DNA from: Procambarus clarkii
Lineage: Eukaryota; Arthropoda; Malacostraca; Decapoda; Cambaridae
Length of the DNA stretch: 64,000 nt
Assembly: GCF_040958095.1 (NCBI RefSeq)
Contig: NC_091208.1
Coordinates: 10,086,183-10,150,182, forward strand
Direction of reading: 5' to 3'
Numbering within the stretch: position 1 is the first letter of the stretch; each line of letters starts with the position of its first letter. The notes under the pieces are model-generated. The model searched no databases, was not told the origin of the DNA, and saw only the letters and a list, made by a program, of their open reading frames with translations. Position numbers and translations under genes: made by a program. Shown here in pieces: positions 17,287 to 31,003 of this stretch.

Positions 17287-19280
17287 TTAATGTTGGTTGT
17301 CAGCTGGCATAGGCTTCCTCAGGTTCAAGACTCTACCTGTAAGTAAGTAGCCCCCGGCTGAATTCAACAAGTTCATTCCATGCTGGTTTGTAGTTCCAGT
17401 AATGAACTGATAATAATGATCTGCCCCTACTAATAGATCTACATTGGTGAGGTGATCAGACGTTATCTTGGAGTCAGCCAACTTGATTCTATTTTTCAGT
17501 AAAAATTTGGCTGTCTCTTAGACCTTTGACATTCATGTCAAGAGGGATGTGATCAACTACTATGGCCTTAACAGGTTGGACATAACCGCCTAGGCGTACT
17601 AGTGGTTGTACTACTTCAAATTCTTAAGGTCCAGTATCTGGTAGGAATCCTGATATGTTCAATGTCACCTTACACAAGGGTTTAAGTTTCAGCTTGTTAG
17701 CTGCTTGTTGAGTGATGAACGTTCTTTGGGATCCTTGGTCGAATAGACCTCTTGTAGTGATTCTAGAATTCTTACTATTTAATTGTAGTTGTGCAGTAGG
17801 TAATACGGCATTATTATGAGACTTGGTGTTAAGCACCTTAACCTCTTGTCGCACCTTACAACACTGCACAGTGGTGGAAGTATCCTGTTCCACCTGGAGT
17901 TTTGGTGATTTTGGCCTATCAACTCCATACAATGCTGAATGATATTGATCCTGGTGGCACCTGTTACATATGTGTAATGGGGTGGTGCATGTATTAGGAT
18001 CGTGTTGCAACAAGCACCTGGTGCACTTATGCAATTCCGTGAGGCGCTTTATCCTAGAAACGCGATCAGGAAAGTTTTGACACTGATAAATAGTATGACT
18101 CTCTTGGCAAAAGAGACAGCATCTCCTTCCTGTAGTAGATGTAGAAGTCACTAACTTGGGTGACTTATGGACTTATGGTTTAGAAAGGCTGATAGTGTAG
18201 GTACCTACTGTAGTATTCTTCCATTTTGGAGTGACAGTTACGGTTTTAGATTTATTAGGCTGTTTGGAGGTGCCTTTGGATTTGGCTAGTTTATCAGTGG
18301 TTGATTTGTCAGTGTTAGATATTATTTTCTCATGAGCTCTCAGTCGATTAACTGTTACCCTTAATCCCTCGAAAATTTCATCTAAGGATAGGATATCTGT
18401 TCTATAATAGGAACAGATGGATGCTAGAATCTCCTTAGGAAACTTACTCTGTATTTCTAATTTCAATACCCACTCTGTTTTAGGTACATCTGCTTTGACA
18501 CCTAGAGCTTTAATTAGAAACTCTACCTGGAGCCTAAATTCTTGTAGAGCTTCAGGGGTGGTATCTGGTGTAGGTATCGCTCTTAACTTATAATAATGAT
18601 TAGCAATAGCAATTTCTTTATTGCTGTAATTAACTTCTAGTAACTGAATAACAGTATCGTAGTCCTTATCACTAGGGACCTAGGTGTTCGACAACTGCTT
18701 TTGCTTCACCCTCTAGGGTACTTTGCAAATAGAGGAATTTATTAGGTTTGCTAATAGATTTCTTGGAGTTTACTAAGGAGTCGAATGTTTTCCAATAGCT
18801 TTCGAAATTCTCATCATCTCCACCATGAAAGTGAGGGAGATCAATTGTAGGAAGACGAACTTCCTGGAGTGTCTCTGATTTATTAGTTTCACTTGTGGTT
18901 AGAGTATTTTGAGAAACTGAGTTGCTCTGCAATTTTTCTAGAGATTGTGTTAATCTATTTAGATGATCTTGGGTACCCTCCTCAAACTTCTCCATCTCGG
19001 CATGGAAGGTATCTAGTTGATCCGGCTCAGCATTTTGTTGCATGAGGACTCTGAGATAGTCATCAGCAGTCTCATTTGTTCTTTGCAACTGTTGCTTGGC
19101 CGTCTCTATGAGATTTTCTAATACTTTGGATGTGGCACCTGATTGTACCAGCTGATCACACTTATTCAACTGTCTAGTCACATGGCTTTTGTGACTCGTG
19201 TATGATCTAAAATATAATAAGCAGTTGCTGGAAATTTCTTCTGGTGCACTGCCTGTGGACTTTGGCTTAGTTAATGCCAT
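17287..19280 (-). pseudogene. BEL/Pao retrotransposon gag-protease relic
   Basis: Minus-strand fragments in several frames form one decayed polyprotein. The start at 19262 or 19280 gives a coiled-coil-rich Gag. It continues into the Pao-type capsid segment (LPHFHGGDDENFESYWKTF, KFLYLQSTLEGEAKAVVEHL). A middle piece at 18173-18660 continues that domain. Next come zinc knuckles (CLFCQESHTIYQCQNF; CTRCLLQ; CNRCHQDQ) at 17950-18150. The aspartic protease follows, with RGLFDQGSQRTFI near 17700-17760 and DLLVGADHYYQF near 17400. Frame changes lie near 18675, 18160 and 17615. RT, RNase H and integrase would lie to the left but are replaced by unrelated sequence at 17287. Confidence 0.8.
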
Positions 19281-19910
19281 GGTTTGGTAATGAAAATAAC
19301 TGGGGTACTGATTCCTATATACGTGGAACCAGTACAGATGTGAGTAGCCTAATATCTGATTCTTTAGTTAGGCTATGTGAATCCTACCTCACGTAGAGGT
19401 TAGCTTACCTACCTAATAGTAAACAGCTAATATTTGAGTGGTATTTCAGTGTTTCTACAGGAATTCCTCTGCTTAGCTTCTCATAATCAGCTTTGGATGG
19501 GTAGTGACACTTCAATAACACTCAAAATGTACACAGTAAATATATATAATATGATATAAAAACACAATTTGTGTAAAATAATGATAAGTCCTACCCTGAC
19601 TTGGGTTTGCACAATAATAAATGTTGATTAGGTTGTACTGCCTTGTACAATGCTAGTCTACTAATAATCCTACCTATCTAGGATGGCTAGTAATAATGAG
19701 TTAGGCTAGAGTTGTACACTACAAAGTACAATTCCAGTCTAAGAATTCTAATCTACATGGATTGGCATAAAATGCTATAATATTACTGATGTGCAGATTC
19801 AGGATAGTGCTATGTTTTTGGCTTTTTATAATTTTTGAGTTATATAGAGTATATACAAGTGATTATATGTGTATGACAATTATTCTACTACTATAAATAA
19901 TTATTTCACA
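19281..19910. other. AT-rich flank upstream of the BEL/Pao gag
   Basis: No ORF or repeat family recognised. On the minus strand it is the region upstream of the gag start, so it may contain a decayed leader or LTR. No second copy that would prove an LTR exists in the window. Confidence 0.4.
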
Positions 19911-20148
19911 GTCTCCGTGGTGTAGTGGTAAGACACTCGCCTGGCGTTCCGCGAGCGCTATGTCATGGTTCGTATCCTGGCCGGGGAGGATTTACTGGGC
20001 GCAATTCCTTAACTGTAGCCTCTGTTTAACGCAACAGTAAAATGTGTACTTGGATGAAAAAACGATTCTTCGCGGCAGGGGATCGTATTCCAGGGACCTG
20101 CCCGAAACGCTATGCGTACTAGTTGCTGTACAAGAATGTAACAACTCT

Positions 20149-20152
<4 letters not shown>
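19911..20152 (+). mobile_element. tRNA-headed SINE with (AT)n tail
   Basis: Begins GTCTCCGTGGTGTAGTGG. An A box TGGTGTAGTGG (19918-19928) and B box GGTTCGTATCC (19967-19977) have normal tRNA spacing, and a six-pair acceptor-like stem TCTCCG/CGGGGA is possible. A body of about 160 bp unrelated to tRNA follows and runs straight into (TA)n at 20153. The tRNA body plus non-tRNA body plus simple tail defines a SINE. Confidence 0.8.

Positions 20153-20231
<79 letters not shown>
20153..20231. repeat. (TA)n microsatellite, SINE tail
   Basis: About 79 bases of TA dinucleotide repeat directly after the SINE body. Confidence 0.95.
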
Positions 20232-22089
<1,858 letters not shown>

Positions 22090-23760
22090 GTGTATGAAGT
22101 CTAATACAGGAAATACATCCTGTTGTATTAGGGATGAGAATAACTGTTGGAAATTTCCAGCACCGGCCTCCCTTCCCTTCCCCAATGCTCTTTTCCCTCA
22201 TCCTCCACACCATCCACCACTCTCCTGACCCCTTGTCCTTCCCACCATTCTCCATTTCCCTGTCTCCTCGTCCCCACCATCTCCAACTCCCTCGTCCCCT
22301 CGTCCTCCTCACCATTACCCCCTTCCTTGTCCCCGTCGTCCTCAGTACCATCCCCCACTCCTGTCCCCTCATCCTCTCCACCATTCCCCACTTCCTCGTC
22401 CGATGAATTCCCAAATGAGCTGATGTTCCCATTAGAAAATTGGAAACATCAAATGATCCTATCCTATTTCAGTTCCTATCACTGAAATATAAGAAAAAAT
22501 TATTAAAAAACAAAATGAAAAAATAAAAAAATAAACTATTCTCACAAAATACAAGGTATGGTAAACAACAAAGCTAAATTCCAATGCAGTGTCACACAAA
22601 ATAAATATATCAAAAATAAAATAATTTGAAATCTATGAAAATTCAATTTATTAATGAAATTGGAAACAATGAAATGGAATCGTAACATATTTAGTATAGC
22701 GTGAGTTGCTCTTAAGTGCAACAGATGGTGCTGTTTTTCAAAAATGAATGTTTTTACCTGTCACAGGTGTGGCATCTATACATATACTCACGAAATAAAC
22801 AATATGATAAACAACACAGCTGAATTCCAAAGCAATATCACACAAAATAATTAAATCAAAATGAAAATAAATCGAAATTTATGGAAATTTAATTTGTTAT
22901 TGCAATCAGAAAGATTGAAATGGAATTGTAGCATATTTATTATAGTGTGTAGGGCTCTTACGTACAACAGATGGCGCTGTTTCTTAAAAAAAAAAAAAAT
23001 GTTTTTACCTGTCACAAGTGTGGTGTCTATACTTATTCTTACGAAATGAACGGTGTGGTAAACAACACAGCTCAATTGCAACACAATGTCACAGAAAATA
23101 GTTAAATCAAAATTAAAAAAAAGAAGAAATCTATAAGAATTCAACTTATTAATGAAACCGGAAACATTGAAGTGGAAATCATAACATATTTAGCATAGTG
23201 TTTGTGTGTTGCTATTACGTTCTATAGATGGCACTGTTTTTTTTATATTATGTTTATATCTATCACACGTGTGACATCTATATAGTGGATATATAAAATC
23301 ATGCACATATTCGAATGGAATGCTGTGTCAGAATTTCAAAGCAATCAGAGAAGAACTTTGGGAGATAACAGCATGTGTTGCTCTTAGGGTCAACAGATAG
23401 CACTGTTTATCAAGAAAAGCATGTTTTTTCCTGTCACAGGTGAGGCATGTATATAGTAGATATATAAAAACACGCGCCTATTCAAATACAGTGTTGTGTC
23501 AAAATTTCTAAGCAATCGGTTAAGAGGTTTCAAAGATTTCTTTCACATAAAAAACACATAAAAAACACAGTTTAAAAAAAAAATGTTTTTTTCCGTCACA
23601 GACATGACATCAACAATATAGTATGTATATAAAAACCTGCTCGAATGCGAATGGAACGATGTCTGAAAATTTCAAAGCAATCGGTGAAGAACTTTCGGAG
23701 ATTAGCGATTTTGAACAAACGAACATTTCCATTTTTATTTATATAGAAGATATATATAAA
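22090..23760. repeat. Dispersed repeat copy 1: pyrimidine-rich head plus degenerate tandem units
   Basis: A CCT/TCC-rich head (22150-22400) ends in CGTCCGATGAATTCCCAAAT. After it come about five diverged units, each with an AGATGG(C/T)(G/A)CTGTTT core, a poly-A run, and TTTTACCTGTCACA(A/G)GTGTGG, near 22712, 22958, 23214, 23387 and 23568. The 3' end reads TTTCAAAGCAATCGGTGAAG and ends near TTTATATAGAAGA. The same head, units and tail recur at 53240-54470. I do not recognise the superfamily, and no coding sequence is evident. Confidence 0.75.
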
Positions 23761-23845
23761 CTTTAAAGACAAAACTAACGCGAAAAAAGTTGTTATACAA
23801 TATTTTTAATGTGTGGAATATAAATATAACTTCCAAATCTAACAC

Positions 23846-23940
23846 AACTGGCCGTTCCTCGGTGGCTTGATTGTCTTAGTTGTCAGTCGGGCTCCGAGGC
23901 GGCCGGGTCAATCCCCGCCCCAGTCAGTCCCTGTGCTGTC
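23846..23940 (+). mobile_element. Possible tRNA-derived SINE head
   Basis: CCTCGGTGGCTTGATTG resembles an A box region and GGGTCAATCCCC resembles a B box. The spacing is tRNA-like. It is followed by a minisatellite instead of a normal SINE body, so it is at best a fragment. Confidence 0.4.
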
Positions 23941-23949
23941 TGTGTGGGA

Positions 23950-24272
23950 TGACCTTGTTGCTGACCTTGACTTAACTGTCTGGGTGGGATGTGACTGCTG
24001 GCCTTGGCTTAACTGTCTGGGTGGGATGTGACTGCTGACCTTGGCTTAACTGTCTGGGTGGGATGTGACTACTGGCCTTGGCTTAACTGTCTGGGTGGGA
24101 TGTGACTGCTGACCTTAGCAGTTCATGTGAGTGTGTGCTGATCTTGGCTTAACTGTCTGGGTGGGATGTGACTGCTGACCTTGGCTTAACTGTTTGGGTG
24201 GGATGTGACTGCTGACCTTGGCTTAACTGTCTGGGTGGGATGTGACTGCTGACCTTGGCAGTCCGAGTACGA
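23950..24272. repeat. 37-bp minisatellite
   Basis: The unit CTTGGCTTAACTGTCTGGGT plus GGGATGTGACTGCTGAC repeats about eight times with few substitutions. One unit near 24117-24147 is replaced by a variant AGCAGTTCATGTGAGTGTGT. The array ends in a similar variant, then joins the LINE fragment. Confidence 0.9.
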
Positions 24273-24288
24273 TGTGCGTGTGTGCTGA

Positions 24289-24950
24289 CCTAGGATTCTG
24301 GATGATGGCACTCTGGCAGGCACACAAGACTCCCTGCTGGAAGACCTGCAGCTATTGAAGTCACAAGGTCACAAAGTCACCCTGGGTCTCGTTCTTAACC
24401 CCTCTTCGAAGTTCGAACTTATTGCATCCAGTGAGGTAGTCATTAATGCAGTGAAATCAGTTTTACCAGAAGTCTCAGCCATTAAACCCACCGATAGCAC
24501 ACTTCTTGGAGCACCTTTGGGCCACAATGTCATTGCTGCAGTCTTTCACGAAATGTTTAACGACCTAAAGAGGATGGAAGAGTGAGAATAGGGGACTTGG
24601 ACTCCTATGATGCCCTATACCTTCTCACAAAGTGCCTTACCTTACCCAGGCTAACATACTTTTTAAGGTGTGCTCCCACTTTTGGCAACCCACTTCTAAG
24701 TCAATATGATGAGCTCCTCAGGTCAATATGCAGGCGATGAGTCACAATAACGTGGCTGAAGTATGTTGACCAGACTACACACTAAAAGTTGAAGGGACGA
24801 CGACGTTTCGGTCCGTCCTGGACCATTCTCAAGTCGATTCACTTCTTGGAATGGACTTGAGGACCGAAACGTCGTGGTCCTCAGGTCAATATTTAGAAAA
24901 ACACTCAAACTAGATTTAGATGACAATCAGTGGGACCAAGCTGTCCCATC
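24289..24950 (+). pseudogene. R2-like LINE reverse transcriptase fragment
   Basis: The plus-strand translation begins LDDGTLAGTQDSLLEDL and includes TDSTLLGAPLG and FNDLKRMEE. These align with residues about 540-690 of the intact LINE ORF at 10445-13576 (MDDGTLAGSQDSLLEDI, EDSTLLGAPLG). The catalytic dipeptide is still DD. After a stop at 24583 the similarity continues in other frames, through a short retroposon insertion at 24730-24877, to DLDDNQWDQA near 24920. The 33-bp minisatellite then cuts the copy off. It is truncated at both ends and dead. Confidence 0.8.
24730..24877 (+). mobile_element. Short SINE-like retroposon with 15-bp target duplication
   Basis: A 148-bp insert lies between two copies of TCCTCAGGTCAATAT (24715-24729 and 24878-24892). 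The insert begins GCAGGCGATGAGTCACAATA and contains CGACGTTTCGGTCC. Its 3' end holds the reverse complement (GGACCGAAACGTCG), so it can fold back. Removing insert plus one repeat restores continuity of the LINE reading (LLRS joined to IFRK). The family is one I associate with decapod genomes. Confidence 0.85.
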
Positions 24951-25145
24951 ACACTGTTACTACTTGGACACTGGGGAGACACCAGACTGTTACTGCCTGG
25001 ACACTGGGGAGACACCAGACTGTTACTGCCTGGACTCTGGGGAGACACCAGACTGTTACTGCCTGGACACTGGGGAGACACCAGACTGTTACTGCCTGGA
25101 CACTGGGGAGACACCAGACTGTTACTGCCTGGACACTGGGGAGAC
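24951..25145. repeat. 33-bp minisatellite, array A left part
   Basis: About six units of CAGACTGTTACTGCCTGGAC plus ACTGGGGAGACAC. The 33-bp unit is a multiple of three, so all frames can stay open. It is cut at AGAC by the LTR of Gypsy-2 and resumes at 32381. Confidence 0.95.
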
Positions 25146-26577
25146 TGTAATGACCGCTTTACCCTGTCGTAATAACCGCGGCCTCTATAGTAATAACCCA
25201 ATGTTCCCCAGTATTAATCCTGTTATCTTGTGATCTCTCATAATCGTACTATACGCTCTCTGTTGTAATTCTCTGTCTCTCTTCACTCAATACCCCAGCT
25301 TAACACTGTTACAGTCCAGTATGACCCCTCACTGGACTGCCACGTATATAAGAGGAATATTAAATGAGGAAGATACCCCAAGGACAAGGGTTATTAGTTA
25401 AAAAAAAATAACAAAACACATTTGCACTGCCACCACCTTCCCGTCCAACCATACCTGAATGTGTCTCTCACCGATCCCCCAGGAAGGCAAGGAATCAGTA
25501 ACCATGGGACTCCCAGGGTAATAGGACTTTCAGTAACAAATTTTGGAAAATTAGTTTGTGCAATTTACGTTACTAATTTAAATCCAAGGGCAACTTTAGT
25601 ATCGATTAATTGTAGGAGAACCTGGGGGCTTCCAATACAACACCTAAAAATGACAAAGTAACAAAATATATCAAAGGGGAGTTAAGTGAATACCACTGGA
25701 CAAGCTATACAATTTATTTTATGAAACATGTAAATTAAGACAATTTGAACACATAACCTATTCTATTCCCTAGAGGCACAATGGATATTTATTGAGGGCA
25801 CGAAACTCAAGTGCTACTATACTTTAAAATACCCGCACCACGGCCAAGATGTTGATGGCTGCCCTCCGCCCCTAGGATACGAGCTTGCGGCCCTGTTCCT
25901 AATACACTCTCAAGACACACTGATGAAATTTTGTTTTACCAACTTATTGCTGAGAAGGATTACTCCTTCCACCATCTAATACAGCCCCAGGGCTCCACCC
26001 ATTATTTTGGCAATGGCCAACTATTTAACACGTAGGCCTGAGGTCTGGCTCTCTTGGGCCAATAAGGACTTGACCCTTATCTCAGGCCAATCACCTTCAC
26101 TGATCTGCCATGGAAAGCTACGTGAATTCCTGAAGATTGAGTCAGCTCTCCCCAGCTATGAGAAGGGAGACAAGGCGCCTCTATGGAGCCCCAGTGCACC
26201 TGCGAGCAATGTTTACAAAACTGATAAATTATGTTCCAGCCTGTCTCCTCTAAGATCAAGGGTAGGGACATTTGACTCTGCCTGGTATGGGGAAGAGGCC
26301 GGAGAGAGGGGAAGAGAGGGGATGAGAGGGGGATGGAGAGGGAAACATCTGAGTGGGGAAGTTGAGTGGGGGGAAGCCAACGGTATCCAAGACCACCTTC
26401 AGGTCAACCTCTTGACCCTGACAAATGGGCGACAGGGGGAGGGGAAGAGGAGGATACGAATGACAGCCAAGGGGAGGGGAGAAGGAAGGAGGGGAGAGGG
26501 AGAAGGAAAGGAGGGGAGAGGGAGAAGGAAAGGAGGGGAGAAGGGAGAACTAATGATTTGAGCCCCAGATCATTACA
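25146..26577 (-). repeat. Gypsy-2 3' LTR (left copy)
   Basis: 1,432 bp, near-identical to 30948-32380 with scattered single-base changes (for example GGAAGGCAAGG versus GGAAGGTAAGG). Plus-strand reading ends in a GA-rich tract at 26280-26550. An ORF of 184 codons at 26007-26561 runs antisense to the element and has no recognised domain. Confidence 0.9.
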
Positions 26578-26596
26578 ACTCCCCCTCCTCGGAAAT
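26578..26596 (-). other. Polypurine tract of Gypsy-2
   Basis: The minus strand reads GAGGAGGGGGAGT immediately before the 3' LTR. It supports minus orientation. Confidence 0.7.
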
Positions 26597-29113
26597 TAAG
26601 AAATTTGTGTGTAAAGCAAGTTACACACACTTTTCTTATCCAGAAATCCTGCCCTACCCTAACCATTAACTCCAAAAACAACATTTTTAACCCAACACTA
26701 TATTAAACCAATGCCTCAAAACAAAAGAAATTATCTAATCCTAACTAATTCCATACAATACTCCAACAACAATAATGGCACACCCAAAAGGTGTGCCCCA
26801 GCATGTATTTATACCTATCAACACAACAGTAATAATACATAAAACATAAGGACTGAGACCGCCCCTATAATCCTGACTGTCCAACTTGGATGCAGCCCCG
26901 TACCCTTCCAACTACCTGGTAGACAAAATATCCTATATCTGTCTTGATATAGTAACAAATAACTGGAGAAATCCAAACCTAACAATTACTAACTAGCTAA
27001 AATCAGCTGATAGCCTTCAGCTATCCAAGTATTCCACCTGGAATAAAGATCAAACACATCACACAAAACATTAAAAACAAAAATCAATGTCATTAAAAAA
27101 TTAACAATTATAAAATTATATCAGAATAGAGGAACACTACCTCTCAGGGACCTAGTGTTCCACTCCACACCTGTGGCAACTGTCCACCACAGCGCATCCC
27201 AATCTTAAAATCTAAAGAAAATACACAAAAATATTTTTATTATTAAAAAAAATTCAATGTCCACAGACATGTCCCTTAACCAACAACAACACTCTGGATA
27301 TAAGTTCCTCAAACTCCTAATATCCCAGAGTTCATATTCAAGTCCACAACAACAGCGGGTGTACACATTTGTCAGACTGTGTACCACACCCTTATTGTTC
27401 AGTAGACCACAAAAAAAATAAAAAAAAATATATGTATAACTATCAGTATCTAGGATCTAGAAAAATCTAGATAAAGTTCCCCACTGATCAACGTTTCTAG
27501 AGACCCTACTAGATGGTTCTCAAACCAGTTCACTCGTACAACTTATCTAGAGACAGGGTCATTTTCTAATGTTCACTTTCTAGATTTATTTCTCTATTTC
27601 ACTAGTGCTAGTTTTCAACATTTAATACTGGTCCAGAGAACTTTCCGAAGGTATATAGGTGCTTACTATCAGAAGGAAAATTAAAAGTTGAACTGTTCCG
27701 AGTTACCACAGTTTACTATATTAATAGCGTTTATTTTTATATGAAACTTTTCTATAAATATTTTCTCTCGTTCATTCCTGTTGACATTTCGTTGCTGTAG
27801 ATTCCGGCGACTACCTCATGTTGCTTGAAGATCCTGGTCGTCTGGAAGTTCCATTTCCGGCCTCGGCCAACTGCGGACAGTACAGGGGGTCTCGTACTTC
27901 CCGCACCTGACTTGAGTGACAGCTGACAGCTGGCGGCTGTCAGGTTAGGTGGACCCCGCTAACAGGAACCCGGGTTCACCTCTTCTTATCGCTCCCCAAA
28001 CAGTCATGATGGATTGTTGTTAACCATGGCTGCCACAGTAGAGCACAGCTTCGACGTGTCACGATGTCTCGTGTTGGTAGTGAGGTTCGAGTGGCGTTGA
28101 AGAGGATGGCATGGTGACAGGACAGGTGGGCTCTGCCTCAGCTCCTGGGCGACGTTATCTACCGGCGTTTACTTGTTATCCCGGTACTACTGGGCCGGTA
28201 CACCTTCCGTGCAGCTGAACTTGGGCCGAGGTACAGGATTGTACCTCATCTGGCGATTCCGCAAGCACTCTGTAGGGGTAGTGCTGTTCGTACCTGAGAC
28301 CACCGTGTTGCATCTTGGTTTCCACAGACGACGCAACCGCAGGTTTTGAGAGAGCTGACAAGTCCTTGCAATTAGCGTTCTTCTTCGTAGACCACTCGTC
28401 TTCCACTTCCGGTTTTCCCGCAGTCTTGACTACGCGGCTGGTGGGCTTGGTTGGTGACCTTGAGACAGCTTGCCCACGGCTGTGATGGTGACTGGACTCT
28501 GCTCCATGAAGACAGCATGGCTGGACTGGGACAACCTCATTAGTGACGTGAAGTGTCGGCCGGGTGACTGTACGCCAGTCACCCCTTCCGGATAACCAAT
28601 TGACGAGTTACCGGGTACAAGGGGGAGGACTTTATGTAACGTGCCTCAGACCCCGATCTTATCAGCCAGGTGGGTCATCCCCAGACCTGCTGATCTCGAT
28701 CCTTGGTTCACGTGTGACTAGGAGGCTGGAACTGATGTACCATCAGACCTGAGAAAGACAGACAACAACAAATGGCGGAAGCATGGATATTACTCTGAGG
28801 TATAGGAAGTTGGAAACCCCAGAGCAAGGCAAGTATGCTACCTGAGTCATGCACATCAGCAAATACACCATTGCCTCTACAGGATAATTCTAAGATTGTT
28901 ACTAAACCTGACTAAGGGAGCTCACTAACAATTTACTGTACAGCTCGCGACCTTGTTACCATAGGGTGACAAGATTGAACTTGACTACTGATGAGGTCTG
29001 ACAGGAGGTCATCCTCATCATCTGACTCAGCACTTGGAACATTAGACAGGTCAGGAATTAGACTTGCTGAAGGCAGCTCTAGTTCCTCCCTCGCATGATA
29101 GGGCTTTAATTTA
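26597..29113. other. Gypsy-2 region downstream of pol, no recognised gene
   Basis: About 2.5 kb with no ORF above 76 codons of note. Just left of 29114 another minus frame continues the polyprotein (INKLKPYH, ending near 28930), which implies one frameshift near 29125. The rest is AT-rich up to about 27780, then GC-balanced (27780-28780). It could be a decayed env-like or long 3' untranslated region; nothing in the sequence decides. Confidence 0.5.
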
Positions 29114-31003
29114 TTAATGTGAATCGTTCCTCAACTTGGTCTTCAAAATACCTTTAATAACAAAATTAACCGGACCTTTTCTTTCAATTACTCGGTAAGG
29201 GCCCCGCCATCTAGGTGCAAGTTTCCTACTTTGATTGGCAGGAGCCACCTCATTAACTCTCAACACATGACTCCCGACTTTCAACTCAAGAGGTCGTACC
29301 TTCTTGTCATAATGCTGAGCATAGCAGTCTCGTGCTGTCTTGGAAGCCCTGGCTACAATTCTCCATGCATTTTTCATCTTATTTAAAACTTCTGATGGGT
29401 AGTCTTCCCCATATACAATATTATGTCTGTTAAGCAGACCTGACGAGAAATTACATGAATGCCCTGTGAACAGCAAAAGGGGTTGGGTGTTAATGGACCG
29501 ATGGATGGCAGTGTTCAGAGCCAACTGGACATAGGAGAGTTGTTCGTCCCACGAATTTGCATCATGCTCTGCAAGAATTGCAAGCATATCTTTAACTGAC
29601 CGGTTCGTCCGTTCTGTCATGCCGTTAGCCTGAGGGTGATGAGCCGTAGTGAATGCTGAAGTGGTTTCTATAATTTTACATACTTCTCTAAAAATATTCC
29701 CATTAAATTCCTGACCTCGGTCAGAAACTAACACTTTAGGGGGACCAAATACCGTGACAAACCTATCTAAGAACGCCTTTGCAACAGTTCGTGAATCTTT
29801 CTGAGGCAATGCAATCAGTGTGGTGTACCTGGACAGGTGGTCTACCAACACCAATACGTAACGGTTTCCTGAATGACTGTGATGCAGATCAATCAGATCA
29901 GCCCCCACCCGATCTAAAGGTTCCAAAATGTCTGGGAATTCTTGCAATGGAGTTTGTACCTTAAGGGTACCTTTCCTCCTTTGACAATGACCACAGGACT
30001 TAACGAAGTTAATGACATCTGTTAACATACCGGGGAAGAAAAAGAGTGACTTGGCTTTCATGTGAGTTTTAAAAATCCCCGGATGACCTGCAATCTTAGA
30101 CGAATGTGCGAGTTTCAACGCCGACTTCTTCAACACCTCTGGGATAACCAACTGAAAAACTGCACGATCCTGCTGTCCCTTTACATAAAATAAGACCCCA
30201 TCCTTCATTTCAAAATCATGAAATGCTAAATTACGTTTCTTCGACGGATATTTTCCTCCCTCCAAAAGTTCAATAATTTCCTTCCACCTTGGTTCGTTCA
30301 TCTGGAATTCTCGCATTTTCTCACTGGAAATATTTTCAATATTAAGATTTACGTTAATAGTAGCAATGTTTCTACTCAAAGTGTCTGGTATAACATGTGA
30401 TGGACCAGGCTTGTAAAGTATTTGGAATGAGTGAGCAGCTAGTTCATGAGACCAACGTGACATGCGAGGGCACTTAGTTCTTTTCTTAAAAATATGAGTC
30501 AACGCCCTGTGATCTGTATAAATGACAAAGTGACGTTGGAAAAGATACGGTTCAAAGTACCTGACACTTTCTACCACAGCCAAAGCCTCCCTATCCGTTG
30601 CAGAATAGCGGACCTCCGGACCCTTAACCTTCCTGCTGAAATATGCAACTGGGTGAGGAAGATTGTCATTATCACGTTGCATTAAGCACCCACCAATAGC
30701 TATGCCACTGGCGTCAGTGTGTACTTCCCACTCCTTATCAAAATCCGGTACGGCCAAGACTGGGGTGTTAATGAGTTGACTTTTTAATTTTGCATAAGCG
30801 TTATCATGCTCCGGTTTCCAAACGAATTTAACATTTTTCTTAGTGAGCTCAGTTAGCGGTGCTGTTATACTTGCAAAACCCTCAATGTGGCAACGGAAAT
30901 ATCCAGCTGCCCCCAGAAACCTTCGAACATCCCACCGCTGCCACCATTGTAATGACCGCTTTACCCTGTCGTAATAACCGCGGCCTCTATAGTAATAACC
31001 CAA
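29114..31003 (-). pseudogene. Gypsy-2 Pol remnant: RT end, RNase H, integrase, GPY module
   Basis: A 629-codon open frame whose first 19 residues come from the LTR and are not native. Native sequence begins at DVRRFLGAAGYF, the RT thumb/connection. RNase H follows with D97 (TDASG), E139 and D164 (YTDHR) and ends IPDTLSRN. Integrase has the HHCC finger (H300, H307, C337, C340) and DDE triad (D369, D428 in VSDRGQEFNG, E464 in MTERTNRS). A GPY motif at 601-603 closes it. The integrase is intact to the eye, but the missing gag, protease and RT palm leave the copy non-autonomous. The true C-terminus continues in another frame past 29125. Confidence 0.85.
30926..30946 (-). other. Primer binding site of Gypsy-2
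   Basis: One base after the 5' LTR the minus strand reads TGGTGGCAGCGGTGGGA, complementary to a tRNA 3' end finishing CCGCTGCCACCA. It merges directly into the RT codons GATGTTCGAAGG, which marks the deletion junction. Confidence 0.75.

Noticed and set aside
19911-19990. Functional tRNA gene
   Set aside because: A and B boxes are present, but the cloverleaf is imperfect and a non-tRNA body with an AT tail follows; it is a SINE.
24951-25145. CRISPR-like appearance of regular repeats
   Set aside because: Units are contiguous with no unique spacers, and the context is eukaryotic.
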